Shown here: positions 1-12,700 of the stretch, piece after piece | How positions within the stretch are numbered: the first letter of the stretch is position 1 | How the letters are laid out: every line of letters starts with the position of its first letter | DNA from: Yamagishiella unicocca | Taxonomy: Eukaryota > Chlorophyta > Chlorophyceae > Chlamydomonadales > Volvocaceae | NCBI GenBank assembly: GCA_003116995.1 | Contig: BDSL01000033.1 | Location: 806,001-870,000 of the forward strand | Direction: 5' to 3' | DNA: 64,000 nt | The notes under the pieces: generated by a model | The model's input: the letters and a program-made list of their open reading frames with translations, nothing else | The model's database searches: none | Told to the model about the DNA's origin: nothing | Position numbers and translations under genes: made by a program

Positions 1-152
1 CGAACGCCCACACCTCTCTCCTTCCTTACCGCCTCCCTATCACCCCCCTCCTAAACCTCCGGACCCGCCGTTTTTCTCTCCCATGCCTCTCGTCCCTTCC
101 TCACCCCTCCCCCGCCGCTTCGCCTCCTCCCCCCCGCCGCTCCGCCGCCGCC

Positions 153-3100
153 TCACTGCGTCTTCTTCTTGGCGCCCTTGGCCGCCGTGACCGTGACCGC
201 CAGGTGCGGACACAGCTGCGGCTTGTTGACCAGGTGCTTGCCGTTGCTGACCACGAAGCCCAGCAGCCCCAGACCCAGCACCAGCGGCAGCACCACCTGG
301 GACAGCAGCGCGCGGACCAGCTGGCCGCGCTGCGCGTCGGCGCCCGTCTCCACCGCGGCCGGCTCGGCCGCGGTGAGGGCCACCGGGCCGACCAGGTCTC
401 CCGCGAGTGCCTGTTTAGGGTTTCAGGCATTTGTTTCCAGCGTTTTCGGTTATAGTCGGATTGGGTACTGGAAAGATGGGCGAGGTTGGGGAGTGGAAAA
501 ATGGGACATCTAGGGTTTTGGCGCTCAGGCCCCAGACCCAGCTGCGGCAGCCCCACTCACGTGCCCCGCCTGGTGGGCTCCGAAGGCAATGGCGGCCAGC
601 GCCAGCAGTATGGGCACCAGTGGTGAGGGCTGGGGCTTGAGCGGCACCGGGGCGCCGGGGGACACGGTGAAGGCGCCTGTGGAGGGGGTGGTGGGCGGCA
701 GGAGGCCCGCGAGACGCACGTGGGCTGAGCGCAGAGATGGAGACATGGAGTACGACCGGGAGGGAGGGGCTCGGTTGGGGGGTTGCAGTCCCTGGACGAG
801 ACGCGCGACTGGCCCCCTTTTCCTCCACACATCCTTCGCCCTCATCACGGCCCCCCCCGAGCCCCAGACCTCACCGCCGCCCTTCCACGTGTCTGCGCCC
901 CCCATGGGCCTACACCTCCCACGTCGAGTAACCCGTCCTTTCCCGCAACCCCCCCGGGTCTCACCGGTGAGCAGGTCCACCGCGTCCTGCTTGCGGCCGT
1001 CCTGGAAGTTGTTGACGTAGTAACGCACCACGGCCTTGACGCCGTCGTCCACCACGCCGCCCAGGGTGCGCTTGCCGGTGCGGGTGAAACCGCTCTTCAT
1101 GGCGCCCGTGCCTGCACGGAGGCAGCGAGGGAGGTGGGTCGGTGGGTCGGCACAGCCGGAATAGCCGCAATGTGCAGAGGGACAGGCGGAAAGCCCACGC
1201 GAGGCGCAGGTGGGCGCGACGCGTGCGCAGGTGGGCGCGACGCGAGCAGGGTATGCGGTGAGCAGCAAAGGCCATCATTATCAGCAGCCAGCCGCACACC
1301 CACCCAGCCCCAGCACAACCACCAAGCCCCAGCACAACCACCAAGCCCCAGCACAACCACCCAGCCCCAGCACAACCACCCAGCCCCAGCACAACCGCCT
1401 GCCAGCGATACCAGCCACCCACCCACTCACCTGCGTACTGGGTGGACACCGCGTCCCCGTGGTCAGCCCACATGATCTTGAACTCGCGCTCCACCCCAGG
1501 GAAGGTCTCGGGCAAGCCAGCGGCGGCAGCGGGCATAAGGCCCAGAGCGGAGAGCATGTCCTCCAGGGCCTGTGTCGGGGGTGGGCGAGGCGGCGGCAGG
1601 GCACGTTTCGGTGGTCGCCAGGGGTCTTCCTCGAGGGTTTTAGGGTGTAGAACCCGGCTGGCTGCCTCACTGTGTATCGGCCGACTTGCCGCCCCGCGTC
1701 TTCCACCCCAGAGGGCAAGCGCCTTCCCGCTCGTCCTACTGCTGTACGTCGTACCTTGCGCCCCAGCACGCCCTGCACCACGTTGGTCCTGTCCAGACAG
1801 TCGATGCAGTTGATGCGCATCACGCCGCTCTGCCGCCGCTCCACCACACCGCCGCGCCGCAGGAAGAAGCCGTGGCGGCTGAAGTCGTCCTTGATCTGGG
1901 TGGATCCAGACCCACGTCCAGATCCAGATTCGGATTGAGGGAGGAGACCGAGGGCGTGAGCGGGTGGCAGGAGGATGTGGGTCGGGGTTGGCGCACAGCC
2001 GTAGGCGGAAGGGGTGGGGAGGTAGGCAGCGTAGGATCCGCGCAGCACATCCGCTTTCCCGCCCCTTCCTACATTCCCCCTGTCCCCTCCTCCTTTCGTA
2101 CACGGGTTTTCCTTGCAACCCTCCTCTTTCAATTCCCCGTCAGCCCACCTTGTCCCACAGCAGGCTGAGGCGATGGTAGCGGCCCTTGGAGCACTCATGG
2201 TGGAAGTCGAAGGCCAGGTAGCGCAGTCCCGCGGCGGGGGAGGCGGAGCACAGGCGGCTGGCCTCAGTGCGGAAAGCGACCTCCAGCTTGCCCTCTGGAG
2301 GGGAGGGAAGTGCGTTCGGGCAGCAGGAGCAGGAAGGCGTTGTTGGGTTCGAGGAAGGCCCGTGGATGCGAGAAAGGGGAGTGCGTTCGGGCAGCAGGAG
2401 CAGGAAGGCGTTGTTGGGTGGGGAAGGCCGGCGCGTGCGTGAGGATGCGGATTCTGTGTTCTGGTCGTGCTACTTTGCTCTCACGAGAACGCTGTGCCGA
2501 CTGCAGTAATAGCAGCGCCAGGAACATGAACACTACTGCCATCACACGGTAGGTCACAGGCGGAGGGTGCGAATGGGGGCTGCCGCCGTCTTCGTCGCCG
2601 TACGTCAACCTCGTGCGATCGTCCTGCCTGCTGCGTGAGTCCAGACCCCCCCCCGGGGCACCAACCCGCGCCCGCCCCGGTCTTTCCTAACCAGTTTTTC
2701 TAACCGGTTTTTCTCGCATCCGCGGGTCTTCCTCGAAACCCCCGCCCCGGCGCACCCGTCCCCTTGTGGTTGATGAGGTTGATCGCAACCACGTCGCCGT
2801 ACGCCGCCTTGAGTGACGCCACGTGCTGGTCGAACACGGGCGCAGACTGGCCGGGTGCGGCGATGACGGTGGTGGGCTTGTACTTGATGTTGGGCAGCTG
2901 GGGGCGTGTTGTGGGGTTTTGGGCAAGGGGGAGGGGGGAGGTAAGGGATGCATGGCACGAAGAGTGGAGGACCTGAAAAACTTTAATCATGGCCATGGAG
3001 AGGCAATCCCTCCGCCAGCGCGGGTGCGAGCCCGAGGCTGCCAAAAATAGCAGGGAAACAAAAGCCCGAGGGCGTTAAATGGCAGTAAATGACCTAACCA

Positions 3101-6040
3101 CAAAATGAGGAAATGACCTAACCACAAAATGAGGAAAGGGTATGTATTTCACCTGTGCTCCACACGTATCGTGTTTGTTGACACGGGCCAGATTGGGGGT
3201 TCAGATGCACGCGATCTCGCGGCACAGCGCGACCGGTGAAATCGTCGCCGCCGCCGCCCCCCACCCCCACCAGGCATGCTTAGGTTCCGGAGCCGGGTAC
3301 CTGTTCCGGATCCCGAGCCTTCACATCCCAGAGCTGCTCCCCTCCCGAAGCCCCCAACAGCGGGCCTCCCCTACACATACACAGCAACCCGCCTCCCTTC
3401 TCTCCCCCCCCTGGCCGTGGATTCGCGGATCCCCTTACAAACCACCCTCCCTGGAGCGCCGCCTCACCTGCGTCCACAGCAGCGGTATCGATCCTCGCAC
3501 CTCCACGTACGACGCGGTGTCCCCCGAGGGGGTGGTCACCAGCTCCTCGGTCTCCACAAAGTTGGCCACATTGCCTGCAGTAGCAGTTGGTGTTGGTGGC
3601 GGTGGTGTTGGTGGTCGCGGTGTTGGTGATGGTGTTGGTGGTCGCGGTGTTGGTGATGGTGTTGGTGGTGCCGGTAGTGGTGCTGATGGTGGCGGTAGTG
3701 GTGCTGGTGGTGGCGTCAGTGTTGGTGGTGGTGTCAGTGTTGGTGGTGGCGTCAGTGTTGGTGGTGGCGTCAGTTTTGGTGGCGTCATGGTGGTGGCGGT
3801 AGGATGCCGGGCAAACCAAATGTGCGGACTACGGGGCACGTGCGGTGGCAGCAGCGGCGCTTGGCTATAACGTGTCCGCGGCCCCGAGGGTCACGACGCA
3901 GTGGGGCTGGGCTGCGAGGCTGGGTAGCTGTGTCAGTGCGGCGGCGGAGCCTGTTCCTCAGGCACCAACCCAACAACTGCCTCAACCACCAACGCCCACC
4001 CCATGGTCGTTGCTTTGCCTCATGTGACATCATATGGACTGGAGAAAATAAAGCTGCGGGAAGCGTCTGCTGGTGTAGTTCAATTCAGCTATGACATAGG
4101 TGCCCAACACGCGTCTGTGCGGGTGCCCCCCCGGTCGTGCCTGCGCTGTCGCTCCCCCGCCGCCACTGCCGAGTACCCGCCCGGTCCACGCCCCTCCGCG
4201 CCACGAGCGTCAAGGTGGCGACACCGTTGGGGCGGCCGGGCGTGGCGAAGGACAGTCCGGGCAGCTGGTGCACGAAGCCCAGGATGGCCGGGGGGGTGAA
4301 CCTGGGGCCGGAGGGGGGGTGGGGTGATCGGGGAACACGGTCTTAGCGGGTTGGCAGAAAAACACACACGCGACACACAGGCCGTGCTGGTGGGCGTGAT
4401 ATAACGGTAACATTAACGGTAGCATTAACGGTAACACGCAGCAGCCAGCCCCCCGGTGTATGCTCGTCCTCGTGCCGTTCGTCGTACGGTCGTACACGTA
4501 CCGGTGCGCTCCCGCCTCCAGCAGCGGCGCCGCCAGCACCCGGTTGTACCACAGCCGCGGGTCGGCCCGTGCGGCGGAGGCCAGCGGGGCGGCGGCGGTG
4601 GCGGGGTCGGCATCCCGGTCAGCGATGCGCTGAGTGGTGCTGGTGATGTCGTAGAAGTGGGAGAAGTAGATGCCGCGACCGGTGGCTGAGGGGTCCACGG
4701 CGTCCTGGTGGGGAAGGGGGGTGAGAATACCCGAGTTGGACGACATAGGAAACAGAGGGGTGAGAGCAGAAACGAACCCGCGAAAGGTGAGAGCAGAGCA
4801 GTGGGGTCGGACAGGGGTTGCCTTCAGGTGAGGGGGTAGGAACGTGCCGCGAGGTGGCGGTTGTGCGTGGAGGGGTTTTAGATGGTGAGGTGCGGGGGTG
4901 GGTGAGGTCAGGGCGCGGAGGGCAAGGCACCCCCTCTCATACGATAACCGGGTGGGTGGGTGGGTGGTCAGGCCCGGCAGGAGGCTAGCCCATGACGCGC
5001 GAATGGAGGTGCGTGTGCGGACGCGCCCCAGCCGGCGGGACACCACCAAGCTACGGTGCTTCCCTCGTCCGTCAACCGCAGGTTGGGAGGTAGGCACGTG
5101 CTGCGAGTCAGCGGGGGAAACAGAAAGGATGGTGTGTGCGTGGGAGGGGGTATGCCGGTCGAGGCAGGCAGGGTGGGTCGCAGTGAAGCCGACCCACCCT
5201 TACCCGGTAAAACGGTTTTTTTACACCCCCCTTACCCGCAGCAGCGCCAGCAGCTGTCGGTTCTCCCGGCTCGCCCGCTCCGCCCCCGGCTCCGAAATCA
5301 CCGTCGCCGCCATCAGCTCGTACACTGCGGCGCCTGAGGGGCCCAGCTCTGCGACCTTGCGTGCCTCGGTGATCGCGATGAGGGCCACGCCTGAGGGGAG
5401 GGGCGGGTAGGGGCACAAGCAGGGGCACGGTGGGTAGGGAGGATCGGGCGGAGGGCGGAGGAAGTCAAGGCGAGGGGGAAGCACCGAGGTCGCGTGCTGG
5501 CAAGGCGCGGGTGAGATGCGGGGGATTGAAATGTGTAGAGGCGTGGAGTGGCGGCTGAGGATGAGGACGCCGTGATGTGGGTCAGGAGAGACGCGCCGCC
5601 GGCTCCCAGCGGGCGTCGCCCAGCACGGCGTGCAGCGCAAAGCGACTACGGACGCAAGAGTATTTATACAACGGTATGTAATGTGATCGGATGCCACCTG
5701 GGAAGGCCTGGGCAGCTGTGGGCTGGGCGACAACGCAAGCGCCCCATGGGTCAGGCCGAAGCCAACAGCCGTCGAGGAGGCACATTGCCAACAAAGACGC
5801 GACCGACGGGAATTTCTCACCCTTTTGGAGCTTGCAAATTCCCAGGAGGCCCAGCGAATCGACGGCGGTGCTGCCACGCAAGGCATCCTTTGACACTGTC
5901 AGCGTAGTCTTGCCGCTTGACAAGTCAACGTGAAGCGTCTCCACGGCCTGCTGCGTGCCGCTGTCTGCAGAGGGTTGAATGATGGCCTCAGCCCCCTGCT
6001 GGAAGATGCGCAGCGCCGGATAGCAATGCCGCGGGTCCAT
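153..6040 (-). CDS. SAC1-like phosphoinositide phosphatase, ER-type with two C-terminal membrane segments
   Basis: Probably removes phosphates from phosphatidylinositol phosphates (PI4P-type substrates for the SAC1 class) at the ER/Golgi membrane. Spliced exons, 5' to 3' on the minus strand: 6040-5821, 5390-5236, 4704-4502, 4301-4141, 3574-3468, 2897-2756, 2294-2149, 1895-1755, 1569-1431, 1111-965, 724-561, 410-153. They sum to 660 residues, close to SAC1 proteins. The SAC landmarks come in order: DSLGLLGICKL, GIYFSHFYDIT, GNVANFVETEELV, and the CX5R(T) active site CIDCLDRT at residues 408-415 in exon 8, then STQYAGTGAM and FTRTGKRTL. Hydrophobic segments lie near residues 554-570 and 608-628, and the chain ends KKTQ, a dilysine-type ER retrieval signal. 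The start at 6040 gives a normal N-terminus. The frame stays open upstream to an ATG at 6301, but that extension looks unrelated to the family. The fourth intron appears to start with GC, not GT. Confidence 0.93.
1304..1396. repeat. 19-bp tandem repeat in SAC intron
   Basis: About 4.7 copies of a unit like AAGCCCCAGCACAACCACC, inside the intron between exons 9 and 10 of the SAC phosphatase gene. Likely a length-variable minisatellite. Confidence 0.85.
2309..2418. repeat. 39-bp direct repeat in SAC intron
   Basis: Two identical copies beginning AGTGCGTTCGGGCAGCAGG (2309-2347 and 2380-2418) in the intron between exons 6 and 7 of the SAC gene, 71 bp apart start to start. Confidence 0.85.
3590..3785. 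repeat. TGG-rich minisatellite in SAC intron
   Basis: Interleaved GGTGTTGGTGG-type repeats that become a regular 18-bp unit, TGTTGGTGGTGGCGTCAG, over the last third. It lies in the intron just upstream (in minus-strand sense) of SAC exon 5. Confidence 0.8.
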
Positions 6041-6715
6041 GACTGCAGTTGATGCGACCAAGGCCGAGGCGGATGACGTTTCACCGCCGACGGTATGAGA
6101 GGAAGCTGGCTGAAGGCTGAAGATGGACCGAAGGCGATTGCTACTCCCGCTTTTGTTCCGCACGTGGAGAAGAGTCCAGCTGCCAGAAGGTGTTTGTGCT
6201 GGCGCGTGCCTCAGCGTCCAGAGCGGCAACGAGCGACGAGCTAGGTTCTTGGTGATCACGAGGGACAGGCTCCTGCCTGGTAGCGCCAGGGCGCGCGCCA
6301 AAGGCGCTGATATTCAATCCAAGTGTCAGCAAAATTGCGCCGGTGCCGCACCAAAACCACCACGGTTTAACAAGACGAGCGCCAATGGGTGCCATGCACG
6401 TTTATAAAATGAATCGATGGGCATTATGCCGTAACATGGTCCAGGCGCGTCGCAATGGGTGTACCTCAATACCTGAAGACCTCGCCACCCACACAATGTC
6501 CATTCCACATCAACAGTTATAGTTTCCAAAACTACACCCAAACGCAATGCGCATTGTTGCAGTAGAACATCCGACGTTCTGGCCTGTCCGGCCCCTTCGT
6601 ATCGACTCTCAAACGTTTGGTATCCAATTCCTGCGTGCGATAGTGCTCCACTACGGAATTTCAGCGTGATTATGCTTATTGTGGCCATTGTGCGATAACC
6701 TTATGACGCCCCCTC
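6041..6715. promoter_or_regulatory. Divergent promoter region between SAC phosphatase and kinase genes
   Basis: 675 bp between two outward-facing start codons, lower in GC than the genes. It must hold the 5' UTRs and probably both promoters. I see no certain TATA box or other named element. Confidence 0.5.
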
Positions 6716-9700
6716 ATGGGTTGCTGGTGCTCGTCGCTGCCCGACTCCAACCATCCTCGCGCTGACCCTCGCCTACGCGGCGCTGAGCCGGCTAGTCCAT
6801 TTACGTGCACCGCTGGCATACAAGCAGCAGCAGCAGCGACATCGGCGTCCGTTGCGACAGCAAATTTCAAGTCTTTGCCTACCGTAGACCCAAACCTACT
6901 TCTGACATTGCGCTCCCAGCGCGACCTCTTTGACCCGAGCTCCAATGTTGACTCATGCAGTATTGCAAAGGATGCCAGCGCTCAGACGGGCGGGCTGCCG
7001 TCCGGTCGCTTCTCCTCACGCAACCACCACACAACGGCCAGCTCCTCAAGCCAGCAGCCGCTGCTGGTAACAAACACTACCCGTCCACGCAACGTAGATG
7101 GGGACCCGTTAAATGAGGCTGCGAGCGAGGAAGGTGACGACGATGACGATGGAGGCAGCGAGTTCCGTCGCGGCGTTGGTACCCTGGATTCTGACAGCGG
7201 CGACGACGGCGGCGTTGCCAACGGTGCCGACGGCGATGGCGCCGGAGTACGGTCGACTACCCAGCATCTACTGGACTCAGTCGTGCCGCTGATGCTAATG
7301 CTGCGGCCCTCCCTGGAGGCGACAGCCCGCCGCCCAGCGTACGAAGTTCGACACGGCCAGCCGTCGGCCGCTGCTGCGGTGCAGGCGGGGCCGGCAGCCG
7401 CCGCCGCCATCGTCCCCTCGGTGGCGTTAAGCTCCCGCAGCGGGTCGGAGGGCGGCAACGGTGTGACCCGCCGACCCACGCTGACCCGGGGCCTTACGCG
7501 CGACTCATTCCTGCTCAACAACACCACGGGTGGCGGCACGGCGTGCAGCGGCTACATGCTGCGCACAGCCACCTGTCGCGCAGACCTGCTTCAGACGGAC
7601 GCCAACTGGCCGCCCTTTAAGATGGGCAACCCCCTGCAGGTGAGGGGGCAGGGAGGAGAGGGGGCAGGGAGGGGGCAGGGAGGGGAGGGGGCAGGGAGGG
7701 GAGGGGCAGGGAGGGGCAGGGAGGGGAGGGGGCAGGGAGGGGAGGGGGCAGGGAGGGGAGGGGGCAGGGAGGGGAGGGGCAGGGAGGGGTGGGGCAGGGA
7801 GGGGAGGGCCCCGGAAAGGGGAGGGGGCAGGGAGGGGAGGGGGCAGGGAGGGGGCAGGGAGGGGAGGGGGCAGGGAGGGGAGGGGGCAGGGAGGGGAGGG
7901 GGCAGGGAGGGGGCTTGCTACCAGCCCACGACGGTTTATGTTTTCTCCGCCGCACCGCACACCGCGCAGCACATCGCGCCGGTGTACCGCTGCCCGCGCG
8001 CTTTCCTTCGCTTCCCTGCGTGTGTTGCTGCGTTCCCGCCAAACCCATTCGCCTGGGATGTAGGCCGCCTCCCCGGATGTAGGCCGCCTCCCCGGGCCGC
8101 CGCGACGTCCGTCCCACTCCCACACCCTCTCACTGCCGCGCCGTTGCCGCAGGTGAAGATCGGAGACCTGCTGGGTCGCGGCGGCTGCGGCTCCGTGTAC
8201 AGGGGCGAGTGGTGCGGCCGGCCGGTGGCTGTCAAGGTGGTGCAGCAGGTGGCCATGACGCCGGCGGCGGCAGGCGGCGCCAAGGCGTGCTCCGAAGGCG
8301 CGCCGGCGCCGGTCCTGCCGCTCATCGACTTCCTCGGCTCTTCTAATGGCCTGAACACCCACATGACCCTGAAGTATGAAGGCGCCGTCGGCGGCGGCGT
8401 GGATACTGCCGCCGCCATCGCCGCCGCGGCGGCGGCCGCCGCCGCCGCCACCGGCGGCACCGCCGCGCCGTACCTGCCGGACGCGCACGCCTCCGTCAAG
8501 CGGCTCCGCCACCCCAACGTGCTGCGCACGTACGCCTACGCCGCGCTGAGCACGGCACCCCAGTTTGGCGGGTTGCTGCCGGCTCGACACGAGCACCATG
8601 TGGTTCTGGAGCTATGCGATGGCGGCAGCCTGCGCGGCTGGTTGGACCGGCTGTACCGCGGCGGGCAGGAGGGCGATGGCACGCTGACCCTTGGGTCAGT
8701 TGCCGCCGCCAAGTGCGCTGACGCGGCGGTGGGCACCCCGTCTGCCGCCGCCAAGCGGGCAATTGAGAGGGCACAGGCGCACATCGTCGCCGGTGGGTTC
8801 CGGGCGAAGGCGGCTCCTGGCGCGAATGGAGGAGGGGGAGGCGGAGGGCAATGGGGGCATGCAGCCGGCATGAGCCGTTCGCCGTCCTGGATGCAGACGC
8901 AGATGCAACACCATCAGCTTCAATCGCAGCTACAGCAACAGCAGCAACAGCTGCAGGACTCCTCCGGGCAGCAGCGGTGGCACCCGGGCGCCTTCACAGC
9001 TGGGGTCTTCGCCGCCGAGCAGTCGCCGGTGGTGTGGGACGCAGCTGCGGGCCGGATGAGACCCATCACTGGCACGGGCGCGGCCGCGGCAGCGGCGGCG
9101 GTGGAGGCCGCCGTCGCGACGGCGGCCGCGCCGCCGGACTCTAGCACGGGCGGCCAGTCGCAGTCTGCATCTGGGGCGGTTCCTCGGCGCTTGCCGGGCC
9201 TTACGCAGGTCCAGTCCGAGCAGCTGAAGCTGCTGGGCATGACTTGGGTGTCCGACAGCCAGGGGCGCGGACACGGACATACGGCGGCAGCGGGCGGCCT
9301 GGCGACTGGCGCCAGCGCCGATGGGCTGAGTGGGATGCGAGGCGGCGGCGGGACGCTGATGGACGGCGGAGCGTGGCTGGAGATGGGCGGCGACGCGGGC
9401 GAGGGCAGCTGCCTGACGATGTCGGCAATGTCCGAGCCCAGCTTGGGACGGCTGGAGAGTAGGGACACGGCGGCGGCGTCGACGGGGGTGAGGGCTGAGG
9501 TCCTGGACAGCGGCACGGTCGGCGCGGTCGGTGCACATGGCAAGACCGATGGGTCGCGCACCGCGTCGGGCGCCGCCGCCCGCGGGCGACGTAACGGCAG
9601 CCTCGGCGTGTTGGCGTTGGCGGCGACTTTCGCGCCAGCTCGCGGCGATACGGCATGCGAGGGGGGCGCATCGGTGGCGGGGGTCTTCTGCAACCGCGAA

Positions 9701-12700
9701 GGCGGCGGCGGCGTCCCGGGCGGCGGCGGCGGGGACTGCTCCGTCGCCCTGTCCGGCCCGCCATCTTCGACCCGCTGGTCAGCCGCTGTCGCCGCCGCAG
9801 TCGTCGCGACCGCTGGCCGCTGTGGCATGGCAGAAACTCCCCCCGCTGCGCCCTCGCCGCCATCGGCGGCGCTGGCGGCGGCGTGGGCCGGCTCTTCGCT
9901 CCACTTGTACGGCAACGGCTCCATCGGCTCCGTGGGGGCCTGCACGGCCGTACGGCAGGGCAGTAGCAGCCACGTAGGCGTGGCGGTGCACCACCATTAC
10001 GTCATCCTGGGCGACGTGGACGACGACAATGACGACGGCGCCGACGCGTACGGCGACGCGTACGACGGCAGCAGCGTCGCCCGCACCGCCGGGCACAGCG
10101 CCATGATGCCCTTCGGCGACCTCCGAATGGACGAGCCGTTGCGGCAGTTGGTGGAGGGGTCGATGGAAGGGCAGCAGAGCTCCATCAGTCGCGGCGACGC
10201 AACTGCCGCAACGAATGTAACCGCCATCACAAACACCACGACAGCGACGGCCGGCGGCGACCCCTCGTCGCACCTGCGCCACCCACATGCCGGCACACTC
10301 GGCAGCAGCGCTGGCGGCGGCGGCGGCGGCAGCATCGCCACGTCAGCCATTTCCAACAGCGGTGCCCGGGCAATGTCGGCATGGACGGCGGTGGCGGCGG
10401 CGGCGGCGGGGCATGCCGCTGGTGCAACAGAAACCCCGCCAGCGCCGTCGCCGGACGCCACAGCATTGGAGGCTCGTCCGCTGTCACCGCCGACGCAGCT
10501 GGGTCTTTTCCTAGGGTCCTCCAATCGGGAGGTACGAGCCGGGCCGTCGCCGTTGGGCCCCAGCACCGCCCCGAAACATGCCGCCGCCGCCGCCGTCGCG
10601 GATCTGTCCGCCGCCGGTACTGTCGTACACACTTCCGCGCACCACGCCCAGCCGCTTCCGGCGGCTCAAGCCGAGTTTAACGCCAGCGCCATGACGTCAG
10701 TCCTCAACCGCCGTGCGGTCGGAATGGTACGATCAATCCTGCGTGCCGCCGCGGCCAGCAGCGCCGGAGGCGGCACGCCGGCGGGTGAGCCGATGCAAAT
10801 CGCGCAGCTTCAGCACCTGGTGGCGGCGCTGGAGTGCCTGGCGGAGGTGGCAGCGGGGCTGTCGTACCTCCACGGCGTTGGCATGGTGCATGGGGTAAGG
10901 TCGCGGATGCGGATGCGAACGTGAGAGAGACTGCGGAAGTTAATGCGACCGATGCGCACATCACCACCCGGCGCCCTGCGAGGTGTCGAGGCGCGCTCCC
11001 ACTGCCCCCGGTGCCCTGCCACATGCTACCCGGTGCCCTGCCACATGCTACCCTCCTCCCGTCTTGCATCACCCGCCCTCACCCGCCGCCCGTTTCCGTC
11101 CCTGACCCTCGCGTTCCCCCATCTGCCGCCCTCCCCTCCTCGTAATGGTCTTTATGTCACCCCCTCCCCCGCCCTCGCAGGACGTCAAGAGCGGCAACGT
11201 GCTGCTCAAGCTGGACCCACGCCAGCCTCGAGGCTTTGTGCTCAAGCTGGCAGACTTCGGGTTCTCACGGTGGGTCCGCGGGTGGCCGGGGTCGCCTGGT
11301 TGGAGGTGGGTGGTTGCATACGTCGTGACGATTGGAGACGGGTTTGGACAGAGTACGACTTTGTACCCACCAACGAAGAGGCACGTTGAAACCCCCAACC
11401 TCTTATCGGGGAACCCCAACAGTCGCGCCCAAACTCTTGCTGCCGGCCTCCCGGCCTTGCCTCTCCTCGCCTCTCCTTGCCTCCCGGCCTCGCCTCTCCT
11501 CGCCTCGTCTCGCCCACCTGTTTTCCTCACCTCATGCCCTCGCCGCGTCGCCTGGCTCCTGGAATCCGCCTGACAGCGTGCTGGAGAATGGCTCCCACGC
11601 CTACCTCTCCCGACCCAGCGGCACCCTGGCTTACTTGTCCCCGGAGATGATCACCGCCTACCGCCAGTCGTCTGCATCAGATCAGGTACGACGGCATATC
11701 GGCCTAGGATCGTGAAAAGTGAAGCGTCATTCGTCAGTAAAGCCTAAGTCGCAATGAGGGCTCGGACAGGCTGATGCGTGCCGAGGCATTGGGAAGCAGT
11801 CCGCGTCCCTGCGGTCCATCCCACCTCTCCTGCGACCTGCACAGCCCTGCAGACCTTCTGCTAGCTCCTCTGCGCCGCCACCCGCCTTTTTTCTCGTCCT
11901 CTCTCCCCTTTATTTGTAACCAACGCATGACACGTTTTTGGCTCCATGTTCAAGATATGTTTTCTTAAGCTGTCACCACACCACGTAGCGCTACATACGC
12001 GACACGCGTTTCCTCGCTGCCCTCCTGGCTTACCCCGCGCCCCCTCCCTCCCCCATACGCAGTACGCCTTCGGGCTGCTTGTGTGGGAGGTCGTCACCAC
12101 TCAGCCGCTGTTCCGCGGCATGAAGACACCGCAGGTACGGCACGATGCGGTGCGGTACGGGTGCGGCGGGACTTGACCCATGGCTCGACGGCACGAGCTG
12201 GGCTCGTGTCGGGATATGGGGAACTGGGGACAGGCGACATAGCTAGCTGCCTATCTGCGCAATGCATGGGGCAGTACCACTAGGCTGCATCCTCGGCGGG
12301 ACAGGGACCCCTATGCCATAGTCGCGTCCCCGCCGCCGTCGCCACGACTTCCACGTCGACTCGTCGCCTTGGTGTCCCAAATACACCCTACCCGCCTTCC
12401 CGCCTGCTGCTCCCCCCCGGCGCCGCCCACGCGTCCACTGTCCTCCCCCACCCCGCCGCCGCCCCATCAGCTGCTGTACGCTAAGACGCACAACGCCGAC
12501 TGGCAGTACCTCAAATGGCCGGCCTGGTGCCCCCATGAGGTTCAGGCCCTTGCTCGCCGATGCTCTGAGTACCACCCCTCCTCGCGGCTTACCGCCGCCC
12601 AGGCGCGAGCGCAGCTCGAGTACATGCGCCTGAACTACCAGGTGCGTAAGGCACGAGCCCGACGGGCCTTAGAGCGTTATGTGACTGCGGGGACGCCTTG

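Noticed and set aside
411..425. Telomere-like TTTAGGG
   Set aside because: A single occurrence in an intron, not an array.
6041..6301. N-terminal extension of the SAC phosphatase to the ATG at 6301
   Set aside because: Open in frame, but the sequence is unlike SAC N-termini and the ATG at 6040 gives the normal family start.
8920..9945. Long open frames antisense to the kinase, DNAAF1 and J-domain genes
   Set aside because: GC-rich Ala/Gly/Pro codons rarely give stop codons on the other strand; these frames have no motifs and lie opposite well-supported exons.
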